Assembly: GCF_014656135.1 (NCBI RefSeq)
Contig: NZ_BNBV01000029.1
Location: forward strand, 1-64,000
Origin: Streptomyces thermodiastaticus
GTDB taxonomy: Bacteria; Actinomycetota; Actinomycetes; Streptomycetales; Streptomycetaceae
DNA: 64,000 nucleotides
Reading direction: 5' to 3'
How positions within the stretch are numbered: the first letter of the stretch is position 1; each line of letters starts with the position of its first letter. The notes under the pieces are model-generated. The model did no database searches. It was not told the DNA's origin and saw only the letters and a program-made list of their open reading frames with translations. Below are positions 17,429 through 25,610 of the stretch, one piece after another. The position numbers and the translations under genes are program-made.

Positions 17429-17914
17429 GTGAGCGGCAAGGGTGCACCGGAGCTGTCCGTACGGAACGTCGGGGACCTCAGGGTCGCCGTCGTCGCGGCG
17501 CAGTGGCACGAAAAGGTGATGGACGGCCTGGTCGGCGGCGCCCTGCGCGCCCTGCACGAGCTGGGCATCGACGAGCCGACCCTGCTCAGGGTCCCCGGCA
17601 GCTTCGAGCTGCCGGTGGTGGCCAAGGTGCTGGCCGGCCGGGGCTACGACGCGATCGTCGCCCTCGGCGTCGTCATCCGCGGCGGCACGCCGCACTTCGA
17701 CTACGTCTGCCAGGGCGTCACCCAGGGCCTCACCCAGGTGGCCGTCGACACCGGCGTGCCGGTCGGTTTCGGCGTGCTCACCTGCGACACCGAGGAGCAG
17801 GCCCTGGACCGGGCCGGACTGGAGGGATCCAGCGAGGACAAGGGCCACGAGGCGGTCACCGCGGCGGTGGCGACGGCCGCCACGCTGCGCTCGGTCTCCG
17901 AGCCCTGGCGCTGA
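17429..17914 (+). CDS. ribH: 6,7-dimethyl-8-ribityllumazine synthase
   Basis: The 161-residue protein condenses the DHBP and pyrimidine products to lumazine in the penultimate step of riboflavin synthesis. Family motifs are visible: [12 protein letters not shown] near 50, the [17 protein letters not shown] segment near 75-92 with the phosphate-binding GG-T and catalytic His, and [11 protein letters not shown] near 115. The GTG start (17429) follows GAGGAGAG. It is the last gene of the rib operon and would assemble into an icosahedral or pentameric shell. Confidence 0.95.
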   Translation: MSGKGAPELSVRNVGDLRVAVVAAQWHEKVMDGLVGGALRALHELGIDEPTLLRVPGSFELPVVAKVLAGRGYDAIVALGVVIRGGTPHFDYVCQGVTQGLTQVAVDTGVPVGFGVLTCDTEEQALDRAGLEGSSEDKGHEAVTAAVATAATLRSVSEPWR

Positions 17915-17948
17915 CCGGCGAGGCGGACCGCGTAGGGTTAGCACCACC

Positions 17949-18221
17949 ATGTCCAAGAAGACGTTCGAGGAGCTGTTCGCCGAGCTCCAGCACAAGGCCG
18001 CCCACGGCGACCCCGCCACCTCCCGCACGGCCGAACTGGTCGGCAAGGGAGTCCACGCCATCGGCAAGAAGGTCGTCGAGGAGGCCGCCGAGGTCTGGAT
18101 GGCGGCCGAGTACGAGGGCAAGGACGCGGCCGCCGAGGAGATCTCCCAGTTGCTGTACCACGTCCAGGTGATGATGGTCGCCCGCGGCATCTCTCTCGAC
18201 GACGTCTACGCCCACCTGTGA
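17949..18221 (+). CDS. hisE: Phosphoribosyl-ATP diphosphatase
   Basis: The 90-residue all-helical protein hydrolyses phosphoribosyl-ATP in step two of histidine synthesis. The motif [15 protein letters not shown] contains the E-E-x-x-E metal-binding cluster of the MazG-like HisE family. It starts 34 bases after ribH with a TAGGGT -10-like sequence 17 bases before the ATG and no clear Shine-Dalgarno, so a separate short-leader promoter is likely. It is followed by hisG. Confidence 0.95.
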   Translation: MSKKTFEELFAELQHKAAHGDPATSRTAELVGKGVHAIGKKVVEEAAEVWMAAEYEGKDAAAEEISQLLYHVQVMMVARGISLDDVYAHL

Positions 18222-18276
18222 CCCACCTGCTGTAAAAAGCTGTAGCAACCCCCCTCACGCAAAGGAAGCCGACCTC

Positions 18277-19125
18277 ATGCTGCGCATCGCCGTCCCCAAC
18301 AAGGGTTCACTCTCCGGCCCTGCGGCGGACATGCTGCATGAGGCCGGCTACCAGCAGCGCCGCGACTCCAAGGAGCTGCGCATCGTCGACCCGGAGAACG
18401 AGGTGGAGTTCTTCTACCTCCGCCCCCGCGACATCGCGATCTACGTCTCCTCCGGCCGCCTCGACATCGGCATCACCGGCCGCGACCTGCTGATCGACTC
18501 CGGAGCCGGGGCCGAGGAGATCCTCGCGCTCGGCTTCGCCCGCTCCACCTTCCGCTACGCCACCAAGCCGGGCACGGCCAGTGGCGTGAGCGACCTGAAC
18601 GGCAGGACGATCGCCACCTCCTACGAGGGCATCGTCGCCAAGCACCTCGCCGACAACGGCATCGACGCCTCCGTCGTCCACCTCGACGGCGCCGTGGAGA
18701 CCGCCATCGAACTGGGCGTCGCCGAGGTCATCGCCGACGTCGTCGAGACCGGCACCTCGCTGCGCAACGCCGGCCTGGAGGTCATCGGCGAGCCGATCAT
18801 GACGTCCGAGGCGGTCGTCGTCCGCCGCACCGGCGCCGACGCCGAGGAACCCAAGGTGCAGCGCTTCCTGCGCCGCCTGCAGGGCGTCCTGGTGGCCCGG
18901 ACGTACGTGATGATGGACTACGACTGCCGGGTCGAGCAGCTGGAGAAGGCCGTCGCGCTCACCCCCGGCCTGGAGTCCCCGACCGTCTCCCCGCTGCACA
19001 ACGAGGGCTGGGTCGCTGTGCGTGCCATGGTTCCCGCCAAGGACGCCCAGCGGATCATGGACGACCTGTACGCCATCGGCGCCCGCGCCATCCTCACCAC
19101 GGCCATCCACGCCTGCCGCCTGTGA
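18277..19125 (+). CDS. hisG: ATP phosphoribosyltransferase, long form
   Basis: The 282-residue enzyme catalyses the committed step of histidine synthesis from ATP and PRPP. It begins MLRIAVPNKGSL; the PRPP loop appears as EVIADVVETGTSLRNAGLE near residue 150. The extra C-terminal ~75 residues form the ACT-like regulatory domain of long-form HisG (MMDYDCR then the PTVSPLHNEGWVAV strand), which allows histidine feedback without HisZ. AAGGAAG precedes the ATG. It pairs with hisE upstream. Confidence 0.96.
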   Translation: MLRIAVPNKGSLSGPAADMLHEAGYQQRRDSKELRIVDPENEVEFFYLRPRDIAIYVSSGRLDIGITGRDLLIDSGAGAEEILALGFARSTFRYATKPGTASGVSDLNGRTIATSYEGIVAKHLADNGIDASVVHLDGAVETAIELGVAEVIADVVETGTSLRNAGLEVIGEPIMTSEAVVVRRTGADAEEPKVQRFLRRLQGVLVARTYVMMDYDCRVEQLEKAVALTPGLESPTVSPLHNEGWVAVRAMVPAKDAQRIMDDLYAIGARAILTTAIHACRL

Positions 19126-19135
19126 AGGACGAGCG

Positions 19136-19603
19136 ATGTCCGACCTGCCCGCACTTCCCGTCACCTTCCGGCCGGGACACGTCCGCGCGGTCCTGCTGAC
19201 GGCCGCGGTCGCCCTCTTCGTGGTGATCACGGCCGTCGCCCTGCTGCTGGACCCGCTCAGCCCCGGTGAGCGCCTCAGCTTCGTGCTCACCGCCGCGCTG
19301 ATCTCCGCCGTGCTGGTCCTGCTCTCCCGGCCCAAGGTGGTCGCGGACGACTCCGGCGTCACCGTGGTCAACATCGCCAGCAGCCGCCGTCTGGCCTGGC
19401 CGGAGATCCTCCAGGTGAACCTCCGCACGGGTGACCCGTGGGTGTTCCTCGACCTCAGCGACGGCACCAGCCTGCCCGCGCTCGGCATCCAGCCCGGCAT
19501 CGCACGCAAGCGCGCCCTCGCCGACGCCCGGGCCCTGCGCGCCCTGGTCGAGGCCCGCTCGCTGCACGACCCGGAGCCGTCCCGGGACACGTCCCAGGGC
19601 TGA
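19136..19603 (+). CDS. PH-domain-like membrane protein
   Basis: The 155-residue protein has two closely spaced membrane helices (residues ~20-40 and ~48-66) followed by a small beta-rich bacterial PH-like domain (RPKVVADDSGVTVVNIASSRRLAWPE). This matches the short YdbS/PH-domain proteins found next to hisG in Streptomyces. The cytoplasmic domain may bind lipids or proteins; function is unknown. The ATG at 19136 lies 10 bases after hisG, with GAAGGAC as the ribosome site, so it is co-transcribed with hisEG. Confidence 0.8.
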   Translation: MSDLPALPVTFRPGHVRAVLLTAAVALFVVITAVALLLDPLSPGERLSFVLTAALISAVLVLLSRPKVVADDSGVTVVNIASSRRLAWPEILQVNLRTGDPWVFLDLSDGTSLPALGIQPGIARKRALADARALRALVEARSLHDPEPSRDTSQG

Positions 19604-19675
19604 CCAGGGTCCGTCTCAGGGAAGGGTCCGGGGCCTGTGCCCTGACGCATTCGCCGCGGTCTTGATTAATCTGGG

Positions 19676-19706
19676 GGGCGGAAGCGCGTCCACCGCGCTT
19701 CCGCCC
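19676..19706 (+). other. Strong hairpin in the leader of the CNNM operon
   Basis: A 13-bp perfect stem, GGGCGGAAGCGCG (19676-19688) with CGCGCTTCCGCCC (19694-19706), has a five-base loop. It is not followed by a T run. It could be the terminator of the his operon or the first element of a structured leader for the gene at 19855. Confidence 0.6.
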
Positions 19707-19746
19707 CTGAGCGCGCCCGGCGCCAGGGGCTCCTGCTACCCGAGGA

Positions 19747-19809
19747 GTGACTCCCTCCGGCGATGGACGGATCGTCCTGCAGTACCTGCGCCGCCCCCAG
19801 CCGACATAG
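19747..19809 (+). CDS. Possible leader peptide ORF upstream of the CNNM genes
   Basis: A 20-codon frame begins GTG ACT CCC and ends TAG at 19807-19809; its C-terminal half is QYLRRPQPT, with two prolines near the stop. The stop codon is the first base pair of a 9-bp hairpin (19809-19833) that lies just before the CNNM start. The nearest GAGGAG touches the start codon, so initiation spacing is poor and translation is uncertain. The layout recalls proline-rich leader peptides of magnesium-transport genes such as mgtL, but that is an analogy only. Confidence 0.25.
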   Translation: MTPSGDGRIVLQYLRRPQPT

Positions 19810-19833
19810 CGCGGACCCCGCCGAGGTCCGCGC
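19809..19833 (+). other. Hairpin before the CNNM start codon
   Basis: GCGCGGACC (19809-19817) pairs with GGTCCGCGC (19825-19833) around a seven-base loop. It ends 21 bases before the ATG at 19855 and so occupies the ribosome-access region. No T-run follows, so it is more likely to affect translation than termination. Confidence 0.5.
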
Positions 19834-19854
19834 CCGTGCCCGGGCGGCGGCATC

Positions 19855-21201
19855 ATGACCATCCCCCTGCTGCTCCTGGGAGCGGCCTTCCTGCTGATCC
19901 TCGCCAACGGTTTCTTCGTCGCCGCCGAGTTCGGCCTGGTCACGGTCGAGCGGCAGGACGCCGAGCAGGCCGCCGCCGACGGCGACCGACGCGCCCGCCG
20001 GGTCGTCGAGTCGCTGGGCGAGCTGTCCTTCCAGCTGTCCGGCACCCAGCTCGGCATCACCATCACCTCCCTGGTGGTCGGCATGCTGGCGGAACCGGCC
20101 CTGGCCGACCTGCTGCGCGGACCCTTCGCCGCCGTCGGCATACCCGACGGGGCGGTGTCCGGGACCGCCGTGGTGGTGGGCATGCTGCTCGCCTCCGCCC
20201 TGCAGATGGTGATCGGCGAGCTGGTGCCCAAGAACTGGGCGGTGTCCCGGCCGCTGCAGGTCGCGCGGTTCGTCGCCGGCCCGCAGCACGTCTTCTCGCG
20301 GCTGTTCCGCCCCGTGATCAGCGCGCTCAACACGGTCGCCAACCGGCTGGTGCGCACGCTCGGCGTGGAACCCGCCGACGAGCTGGCCTCCGCCCGCACC
20401 CCCGCCGAGCTGGTCTCCCTGGCCCGGCACTCGGCACGGGCCGGCGCCCTGGAGGAGGACACCGCCGACCTGTTCGTCCGCACCCTGTACCTGGGCGAGC
20501 TGACCGCACAGCACGTGATGACCCCGCGGGTGAAGGTCAGCGCCCTGCAGTCCTCGGCGACCGCCGAGGACGTGGTGAACCTCACCCGTGCCACCGGCCT
20601 GTCCCGCTTCCCCGTCTACCGGGAGCGGATCGACGAGGTCGTCGGCATGGTCCACCTCAAGGACGCCCTCGCCGTCCCGGCCCACGAGCGGCTGCGCACC
20701 CCTGTGGGCCGCATCGCCCGCCGGGCGCTGCTGGTGCCCGAGACGCTGCCGGTGCGGCCGCTGCTCGCGCGGCTGCGCAGCGAGCAGCCCATCGCGGTCG
20801 TCGTCGACGAGTACGGCGGCACCGCGGGCGTGGTCACCCTGGAGGACGTCGTCGAGGAACTGGTCGGCGAGGTCCGTGACGAGCACGACGCCAAGGACGT
20901 GCCGGAGCTGGCCCCCGCCCCGCCCGAGGACGGCCGGCCCGCCTGGGACGTCGACGGCGGCTGCCGTGTCGACCTGCTGCGGCGCATCGGCCTTGAGGCC
21001 CCCGAGGGCCCCTACGAGACCGTCGCCGGCCTGGTCGCCGACCTGCTCGGCCGTATCCCGGCCCCCGGCGACAAGGCGGAGCTGCCCGGCTGGCTGCTGT
21101 CCGTGCGCCAGGTCGGCCACTACCGCGCCGAGCGGGTCCGCGTGGTCCGCACCGCGCCCCCGGCCGAGACCGCCGCGTCCCTGGCGGAGGCCGCCCGATG
21201 A
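19855..21201 (+). CDS. CNNM/CorC-family membrane protein (DUF21, CBS pair, CorC_HlyC)
   Basis: The 448-residue protein has an N-terminal DUF21 membrane domain (residues ~1-190; ILANGFFVAAEFGLVTVER is characteristic). A CBS pair follows (~210-335; MTPRVKVSAL and VVDEYGGTAGVVTLEDVVEELVG). The C-terminus is a CorC_HlyC domain ending near 430. Such proteins move or sense Mg2+ or related divalent cations at the cytoplasmic membrane, with adenine nucleotides binding the CBS domains. Old annotations call them hemolysins. It overlaps the second family member by four bases (ATGA), so the two are translationally coupled. Confidence 0.88.
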   Translation: MTIPLLLLGAAFLLILANGFFVAAEFGLVTVERQDAEQAAADGDRRARRVVESLGELSFQLSGTQLGITITSLVVGMLAEPALADLLRGPFAAVGIPDGAVSGTAVVVGMLLASALQMVIGELVPKNWAVSRPLQVARFVAGPQHVFSRLFRPVISALNTVANRLVRTLGVEPADELASARTPAELVSLARHSARAGALEEDTADLFVRTLYLGELTAQHVMTPRVKVSALQSSATAEDVVNLTRATGLSRFPVYRERIDEVVGMVHLKDALAVPAHERLRTPVGRIARRALLVPETLPVRPLLARLRSEQPIAVVVDEYGGTAGVVTLEDVVEELVGEVRDEHDAKDVPELAPAPPEDGRPAWDVDGGCRVDLLRRIGLEAPEGPYETVAGLVADLLGRIPAPGDKAELPGWLLSVRQVGHYRAERVRVVRTAPPAETAASLAEAAR

Positions 21202-22283
21202 GCGTGCTGCAACTTCTCCTCGCCGCGCTGCTCGTGCTCGCCAACGGTTTCTTCGTCGGCGCCGAGTTCGCGCTCGTCTCCGTCCGCCGCAGCCAGATCG
21301 AACCGCTCGGCACCGCCCGCGCCCGCCAGGTGCTCTACGGCCTTCAGCGGCTGCCGCAGATGATGGCCGCCGCCCAGTTCGGCATCACCGTCTGCTCGCT
21401 GACGCTCGGCGCCGTCGCCGAACCCACGGTGGCGCACCTGCTGGAGCCGGTGTTCACCTGGCTGCACCTGCCCGAGGGCATGGTCCATCCGCTGGGCTAC
21501 GTCATCGCGCTCGCCGCCGTGGTCTTCTTCCACCTGGTGGTGGGTGAGATGGTGCCGAAGAACCTGGCCATGGCCGCCCCGGAGAAGGCCGCGCTGTGGC
21601 TCAGCCCCGGCCTGGTCGCCTTCGCCCGGCTGTGCAAGCCGGTCACCCTGGCGCTCGGCGCCTGCGCCCAGGGCATCCTGCGCCTGTTCCGCGTCGAGCC
21701 GAAGGACGAGGTCGAGACGGTCTTCACCAGCGAACAGCTCAACCGTCTGGTGGAGGACTCCGGGCAGGCGGGTCTGCTGGACCCGGAGGAGCAGGAGCGC
21801 CTGGAGGACGCCCTGGAGCTGGGCTCCCGCCCGGTCATGGACGTGGTGCTGGGCCGCGAGGACCTGGTGACGGTCAGCCCCTCGGTGACCCCCGGGGAGA
21901 TCGTGGAGCTGACCGCGCGCACCGGGTACTCCCGGTTCCCCGTCTGCGCCGACAGCGGTGCCTTCATGGGCTACCTGCACGTCAAGGACGTCCTCGACCT
22001 GGAGGACTCCGACCGGGCGGTCCCGCAGCACATCTGGCGTCCGATGACGACGCTGCGCTCCGAGCTGCCACTGGACGACGCCCTGACCGTGATGCGCCGC
22101 GCCGCCACCCATCTGGCCCAGGTCGCGGACGCCTCCGGGCGGGTGCTGGGCGTGGTGGCCCTGGAGGACGTGCTGGAGCTGCTGGTCGGCGAGGTACGGG
22201 ACCCGGCGCACCGGGTCACGCCGGAGATCCGCGTGACCGGCCCGCGCGGGACGGACGAGCCGGAGCAGGTGCTGGCGACCTGA
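21198..22283 (+). CDS. CNNM/CorC-family membrane protein lacking the CorC_HlyC domain
   Basis: The 361-residue paralogue of the upstream gene starts VLQLLLAALLVLANGFFVGAEF. It has the DUF21 domain (~1-190) and a CBS pair (~200-335) but ends soon after EDVLELLVGEVRDP, so the CorC_HlyC transporter-associated domain is missing. Tandem long/short pairs of this type are usual in actinobacteria and probably form heteromers for divalent cation transport. Its start overlaps the stop of the first gene, and a hairpin terminator follows. Confidence 0.87.
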   Translation: MSVLQLLLAALLVLANGFFVGAEFALVSVRRSQIEPLGTARARQVLYGLQRLPQMMAAAQFGITVCSLTLGAVAEPTVAHLLEPVFTWLHLPEGMVHPLGYVIALAAVVFFHLVVGEMVPKNLAMAAPEKAALWLSPGLVAFARLCKPVTLALGACAQGILRLFRVEPKDEVETVFTSEQLNRLVEDSGQAGLLDPEEQERLEDALELGSRPVMDVVLGREDLVTVSPSVTPGEIVELTARTGYSRFPVCADSGAFMGYLHVKDVLDLEDSDRAVPQHIWRPMTTLRSELPLDDALTVMRRAATHLAQVADASGRVLGVVALEDVLELLVGEVRDPAHRVTPEIRVTGPRGTDEPEQVLAT

Positions 22284-22305
22284 GGGCCGTCGAAGGACGG
22301 CACGC

Positions 22306-22342
22306 CCGCGGGCAGCGACCGCCATCCGGCCGCTGCCCGCGG
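22306..22342. terminator. Bidirectional terminator between the CNNM and AAA genes
   Basis: CCGCGGGCAGCG (22306-22317) pairs perfectly with CGCTGCCCGCGG (22331-22342) around a 13-base loop, between two convergent genes. Like many Streptomyces terminators it lacks a T tract. Confidence 0.65.
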
Positions 22343-22376
22343 CCCGCCGTCCGAGTGTGTCCGTGACGACCGGGGA

Positions 22377-24242
22377 TCAGGCGTCCCGCGGATCCTGCGG
22401 TCCCCGGCCCGACAGCACCTCGCCGTAGGCCTGCATCAGGTCCGGAAGCCGCAGCGTGGCCAGGTCCTCACGGGTCAGCGGGCCCGCACAGGAGGACAGC
22501 CGCAGATCCCGGTAGGCGCAGCTCTTCTCGTACAGCGTGCGCAGGAACCTTCCGTTGCCCAGCTCGTCGATCCACCCCTGGTCGACCACGTGCGTGGCGA
22601 TCGAGGACAGCTCCTCCAGCGCCTCCTCGTCCCACTGGTCGCCGTTCTCCGCGGCGAGCACCTTGCCGATCTCGGTCAGCTCGTGCGGGCGGTACGACGG
22701 GAAGTCGATGCGGGTGGTGAAGCGGGAGGACAGCCCCGGGTTGGCGGCCAGCAGCCGGTCCATGCCCTCCGGATAACCGGCCAGGATCACCACCAGGTGG
22801 TCGCGGTTGTCCTCGGCGCGTTTGAGCAGCACCTGCAGCGCCTCGTCGCCGTAGGCGTCGCCCTTGCCGTAGCCGGCGTTCGACAGCGCGTACGCCTCGT
22901 CGACGAAGAGGACGCCGCCGATCGCGGAGTCGATCAGCTCGTTGGCCTTCACGGCGGTCTGCCCCAGGTACTCGCCGACCAGGTCGGCCCGCTGGGCCTC
23001 CACCAGGTGGTCGCCGCCGAGCAGCCCGAGGGCGTAGAAGACGCGGCCGAGGATGCGGGCGACCGTGGTCTTGCCCGTGCCCGAGGGGCCGGAGAACACG
23101 AAGTGCCGCTTGGGCGGCTGCACGGGCAGCCCCTGACCGGCCCGCAGCCGGGCCATGTTCAGCTGCGCGGACAGCGCCTTGACCTGCCGTTTGACCGGTT
23201 CCAGGCCCACCATGCGCTCCAGCTCGGCGAGCGCCTGTTCGAGCAGGGCGGGGTCGGTCGGGCCGGCGGGCAGCGGACCGGCCGGCGAGGAGGAGCGTTC
23301 CCGCACCGCCGGAGGGGTGAGCGGGGGCCGGGCGGCGGAGCCCGGGAAGCCGCCGTCGCCGCTTTCCGGCGCGCGGCCCTCGGTGCCGAACAGCGGATCG
23401 AGGGTGTCCGGCCCGTCCGCGGTCTCCTGGCCGGCGCCGGACAGGGTGACCGTCGCGAGGTCGCCGCCGTCGCCGTATCCGTCGGACTCGGTGATCGCCG
23501 CGAGCCGTGCGGCGGTGTCCATGAACGCCGGGTCGACCCGGTGCACCGCCCGGTACAGCGGGAGTGCGGCGGCGCTGCGTCCGGTGCCCTCGTGCGCCCG
23601 GGCCAGCCAGTACCGCAGTTCCTTGCGCTGCGGCTGCTCGCTGCGGCAGCGCATCAGCGCCGCCGACAGCAGCGGCTCGGCCTGGCTGTACATCTCCAGC
23701 CTCACCCGCGCCATGCCGCCGAACAGGCCGGCCTCGATGCCCAGCACCGGATCGTCCACCAGCGGGTCGGTGTGCCGGACCAGCTCCTCCCAGTCCTTGA
23801 CCAGATAGGCGCGGCAGGCGTGCAGGAACCGCACCTGGGGATCGGTGTCCACCGGCGGCAGCCCGGCCAGCGCGCGGTCCAGCTCGGGCACATGACGCCC
23901 GTCCAGCCAGTGCGAGGCGTGCGCCAGCAGCAGGTCCCGGGGGGTCTCCAGCACCGGCTGCACCCACCAGCCGAGCCAGTACCAGGAGTTCAGGGTGCGG
24001 CGGTGCCGGGCCCGTTGCTCGCCGAACCGGTCCCGGTGCCGGAACATCTTCAGCAGCGCGGTCGTGGTGTCGACGCGCAGCGCGTGCAGCCCCAGCCAGG
24101 CGTCGGCCATCCCGGGGTCCATCCGCACCGCCGCGCGGAACTCCTCCTCCGCCTGCGGATAGGCGCCCATGGTGTAGGCGTCCACGCCCCGCAGCCAGGC
24201 AAGATCGGCCGGGGCCTGGTGGCCCTGCGTGCCGAAGTCCAT
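22377..24242 (-). CDS. CbxX/CfqX-type AAA+ ATPase with N-terminal TPR region
   Basis: The 621-residue protein, starting MDFGTQGHQAPADLAW at ATG 24242, has TPR-like helices in residues ~15-275 and an acidic, proline-rich linker. Its AAA+ domain (~330-600) carries Walker A GPSGTGKTT near 385, Walker B GGVLFVDEAYAL near 442, and an arginine finger region LSSRFTTRIDFPSY. This is the architecture of EccA/CbxX chaperone-like ATPases, which remodel partner proteins and are often linked to type VII secretion, though no ESX genes are adjacent. A longer frame reaches 24473 but is not codon-supported. It is an ATP-dependent cytoplasmic remodeller of unknown target. Confidence 0.88.
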   Translation of the reverse strand: MDFGTQGHQAPADLAWLRGVDAYTMGAYPQAEEEFRAAVRMDPGMADAWLGLHALRVDTTTALLKMFRHRDRFGEQRARHRRTLNSWYWLGWWVQPVLETPRDLLLAHASHWLDGRHVPELDRALAGLPPVDTDPQVRFLHACRAYLVKDWEELVRHTDPLVDDPVLGIEAGLFGGMARVRLEMYSQAEPLLSAALMRCRSEQPQRKELRYWLARAHEGTGRSAAALPLYRAVHRVDPAFMDTAARLAAITESDGYGDGGDLATVTLSGAGQETADGPDTLDPLFGTEGRAPESGDGGFPGSAARPPLTPPAVRERSSSPAGPLPAGPTDPALLEQALAELERMVGLEPVKRQVKALSAQLNMARLRAGQGLPVQPPKRHFVFSGPSGTGKTTVARILGRVFYALGLLGGDHLVEAQRADLVGEYLGQTAVKANELIDSAIGGVLFVDEAYALSNAGYGKGDAYGDEALQVLLKRAEDNRDHLVVILAGYPEGMDRLLAANPGLSSRFTTRIDFPSYRPHELTEIGKVLAAENGDQWDEEALEELSSIATHVVDQGWIDELGNGRFLRTLYEKSCAYRDLRLSSCAGPLTREDLATLRLPDLMQAYGEVLSGRGPQDPRDA

Positions 24243-24647
24243 CCCGTCCCCCACACGAACCCGTGCCCCCGTTGGTCGGCCACCGGGCGGTCGCCCGATG
24301 GCTGCCGTCGGCCGAACCGCTGTAGCGCGGACCGGAGTTGCAGGTGCGCGAAGCAGCCGTTCGAAGGTCGCACCGAGGGCATGGTACCTGCGGGGTGCCC
24401 GCCGCCGAAGGGTGCGGTACGGGGCGTTCGACGAGGTGGGAGCAGACACGAGCGCCCCGCACTCGGTGACCAAGGGTGACCGGGCGACACCGTGCGGCGC
24501 CGCGGAAGAGGGGCCGGGACAGAACGAAGCCCCCGGTCACGGGGGAACAACCGGGGGCTTCGTGTCTTCGAGCGGTCCCACGATGACCGCACATTGAGAA
24601 CGTAAGGCCTGTACGGCCCCCCGGTCAAGCGAAGTTGGGGGACTGGG
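24243..24647. other. Intergenic stretch between the AAA and kinase genes
   Basis: No gene is supported here. It contains the promoter region of the AAA ATPase gene (minus strand) and the hairpin terminator at 24525-24562. Frames on the plus strand are shadows. Confidence 0.5.
24525..24562 (-). terminator. Rho-independent-type terminator after the uridine kinase-like gene
   Basis: CGAAGCCCCCGGT (24525-24537) and ACCGGGGGCTTCG (24550-24562) form a 13-bp perfect stem with a 12-base loop. On the minus strand it lies 86 bases beyond the kinase stop codon and is followed by TTCTGTC. Confidence 0.75.
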
Positions 24648-25298
24648 TCAGGTTCCCCCGTGCGGGTCTTCACACGTCCCACACATTGCCGACGGTTCCT
24701 CACGGTGCGTGACGAAAAGCCCGGGACCGAGCCGTCCGGACGGCCCCGGCAGCACCTCGTACCCCTGCTCCGCCTGCCGCACCAGCAGGTCGGCGAACGG
24801 CCGGGAGGGATCCCCGGCGAAGTGCCGGCGCTCCGCCTCGGTCCACCCGGACCAGAACTCCCGCTGCTCCTCGCCGTCACGGGCCCGCCCTCGTGCCCAG
24901 GCCTCCTCGCGCGGCAGGTCCATCCACAGCAGCCCGGCCAGATGCGGCCGCAGCGTCCGGCGGCCCGCGCCCACGCCCTCGACGAGGACCACCGGCGCCG
25001 GCGGCAGCGCACGCGGGGACCCGAAGCGCCGGGCACGCCAGTCGTAGGGGCGGTACCGGGCGGTCGCGCCCCGCCCCAGCGGTGCGATCACCTCGTCGAG
25101 CAGCCGCCCGTCCCAGGCGAACAGCTCCTCGTGGCAGGCGATGTCGTCCAGGTGCAGCACGGGCGCGCCGTCCAGTGCGGCCGCCAGCCGTCCGGCGAAG
25201 GTCGACTTCCCCGAGCCCGCGTGGCCGTCGACGCCCACGAGCCGCACGGGGCCCACGGACGGCGCGAGACGGCGCAGGCGGCGGGCGAGGACGTGAAT
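24648..25298 (-). CDS. Uridine kinase-like P-loop protein
   Basis: The product has a P-loop VDGHAGSGKSTFAGRL near its start. It also has a DD(E)-type segment LHLDDIACHEELFAW, the VVLVEGVGAGRR strand with WMDLPREEAW, and a lid rich in Arg. This is the uridine kinase/phosphoribulokinase-like fold, but short (~216 residues), and the substrate is unproven. No ATG, GTG or TTG lies in frame between the tandem repeats and the P-loop except GTG codons within nine residues of it. The best ribosome site is AGGA seven bases before ATT at 25298, so an ATT start is proposed. A GTG at the SVGPVRL segment is the alternative. Confidence 0.72.
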   Translation of the reverse strand: MHVLARRLRRLAPSVGPVRLVGVDGHAGSGKSTFAGRLAAALDGAPVLHLDDIACHEELFAWDGRLLDEVIAPLGRGATARYRPYDWRARRFGSPRALPPAPVVLVEGVGAGRRTLRPHLAGLLWMDLPREEAWARGRARDGEEQREFWSGWTEAERRHFAGDPSRPFADLLVRQAEQGYEVLPGPSGRLGPGLFVTHREEPSAMCGTCEDPHGGT

Positions 25299-25385
25299 GG
25301 CGGATTCCTGACGGGAGCGCGGGGCGGACGATACCTGACGAGGGGAGTGGGGCGGATGATTCCTGACGGGAGCGCGGGGGCGGAC
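25299..25385. repeat. Tandem imperfect 28-bp repeats
   Basis: Three adjacent units of the form GGCGGA..T.CCTGACG...AG.G.GG occupy 25299-25322 (shortened), 25323-25350 and 25351-25378, with the beginning of a fourth at 25379-25385. They lie directly upstream of the kinase start. Each minus-strand copy contains an AGG(A/T)ATC sequence, so the last copy supplies the putative ribosome site. Confidence 0.7.
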
Positions 25386-25472
25386 GGCGGAGGTCCGCGG
25401 ACAGTCTACGGCCGCCCCTCCGCCCCGGCGGGCGCGCGGGGACCGATCACGGTGCCCGTCCGGGCACCCGCC

Positions 25473-25488
25473 ACCGGTCCAGACCAAT
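25473..25488. promoter_or_regulatory. Candidate DasR operator (dre site)
   Basis: ACCGGTCCAGACCAAT matches 13 of 16 positions of the DasR consensus ACTGGTCTAGACCAGT, keeping the GGTC...GACC core. It sits 123 bases before the start of the secreted C39-like protein. DasR represses chitin/GlcNAc genes in Streptomyces and is released by GlcN-6-phosphate. Binding here is an inference. Confidence 0.5.
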
Positions 25489-25610
25489 ATCGGCGAGTGT
25501 GGCGTCGCCCGAAGTACTGGCAGGACCCGTTGTGCGCCGCCATAGTGGGCGCATCGCCGTGCACGGACCGCCCTCCGCCCCGACTCGGACACCTGGGGGT
25601 TTCGCCACCC

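Noticed and set aside
19604-19854. M-box (Mg2+) riboswitch in front of the CNNM genes
   Set aside because: Only a short GGCTCCT piece resembles the consensus; the remaining conserved loops are absent, so I report only hairpins and a leader ORF.
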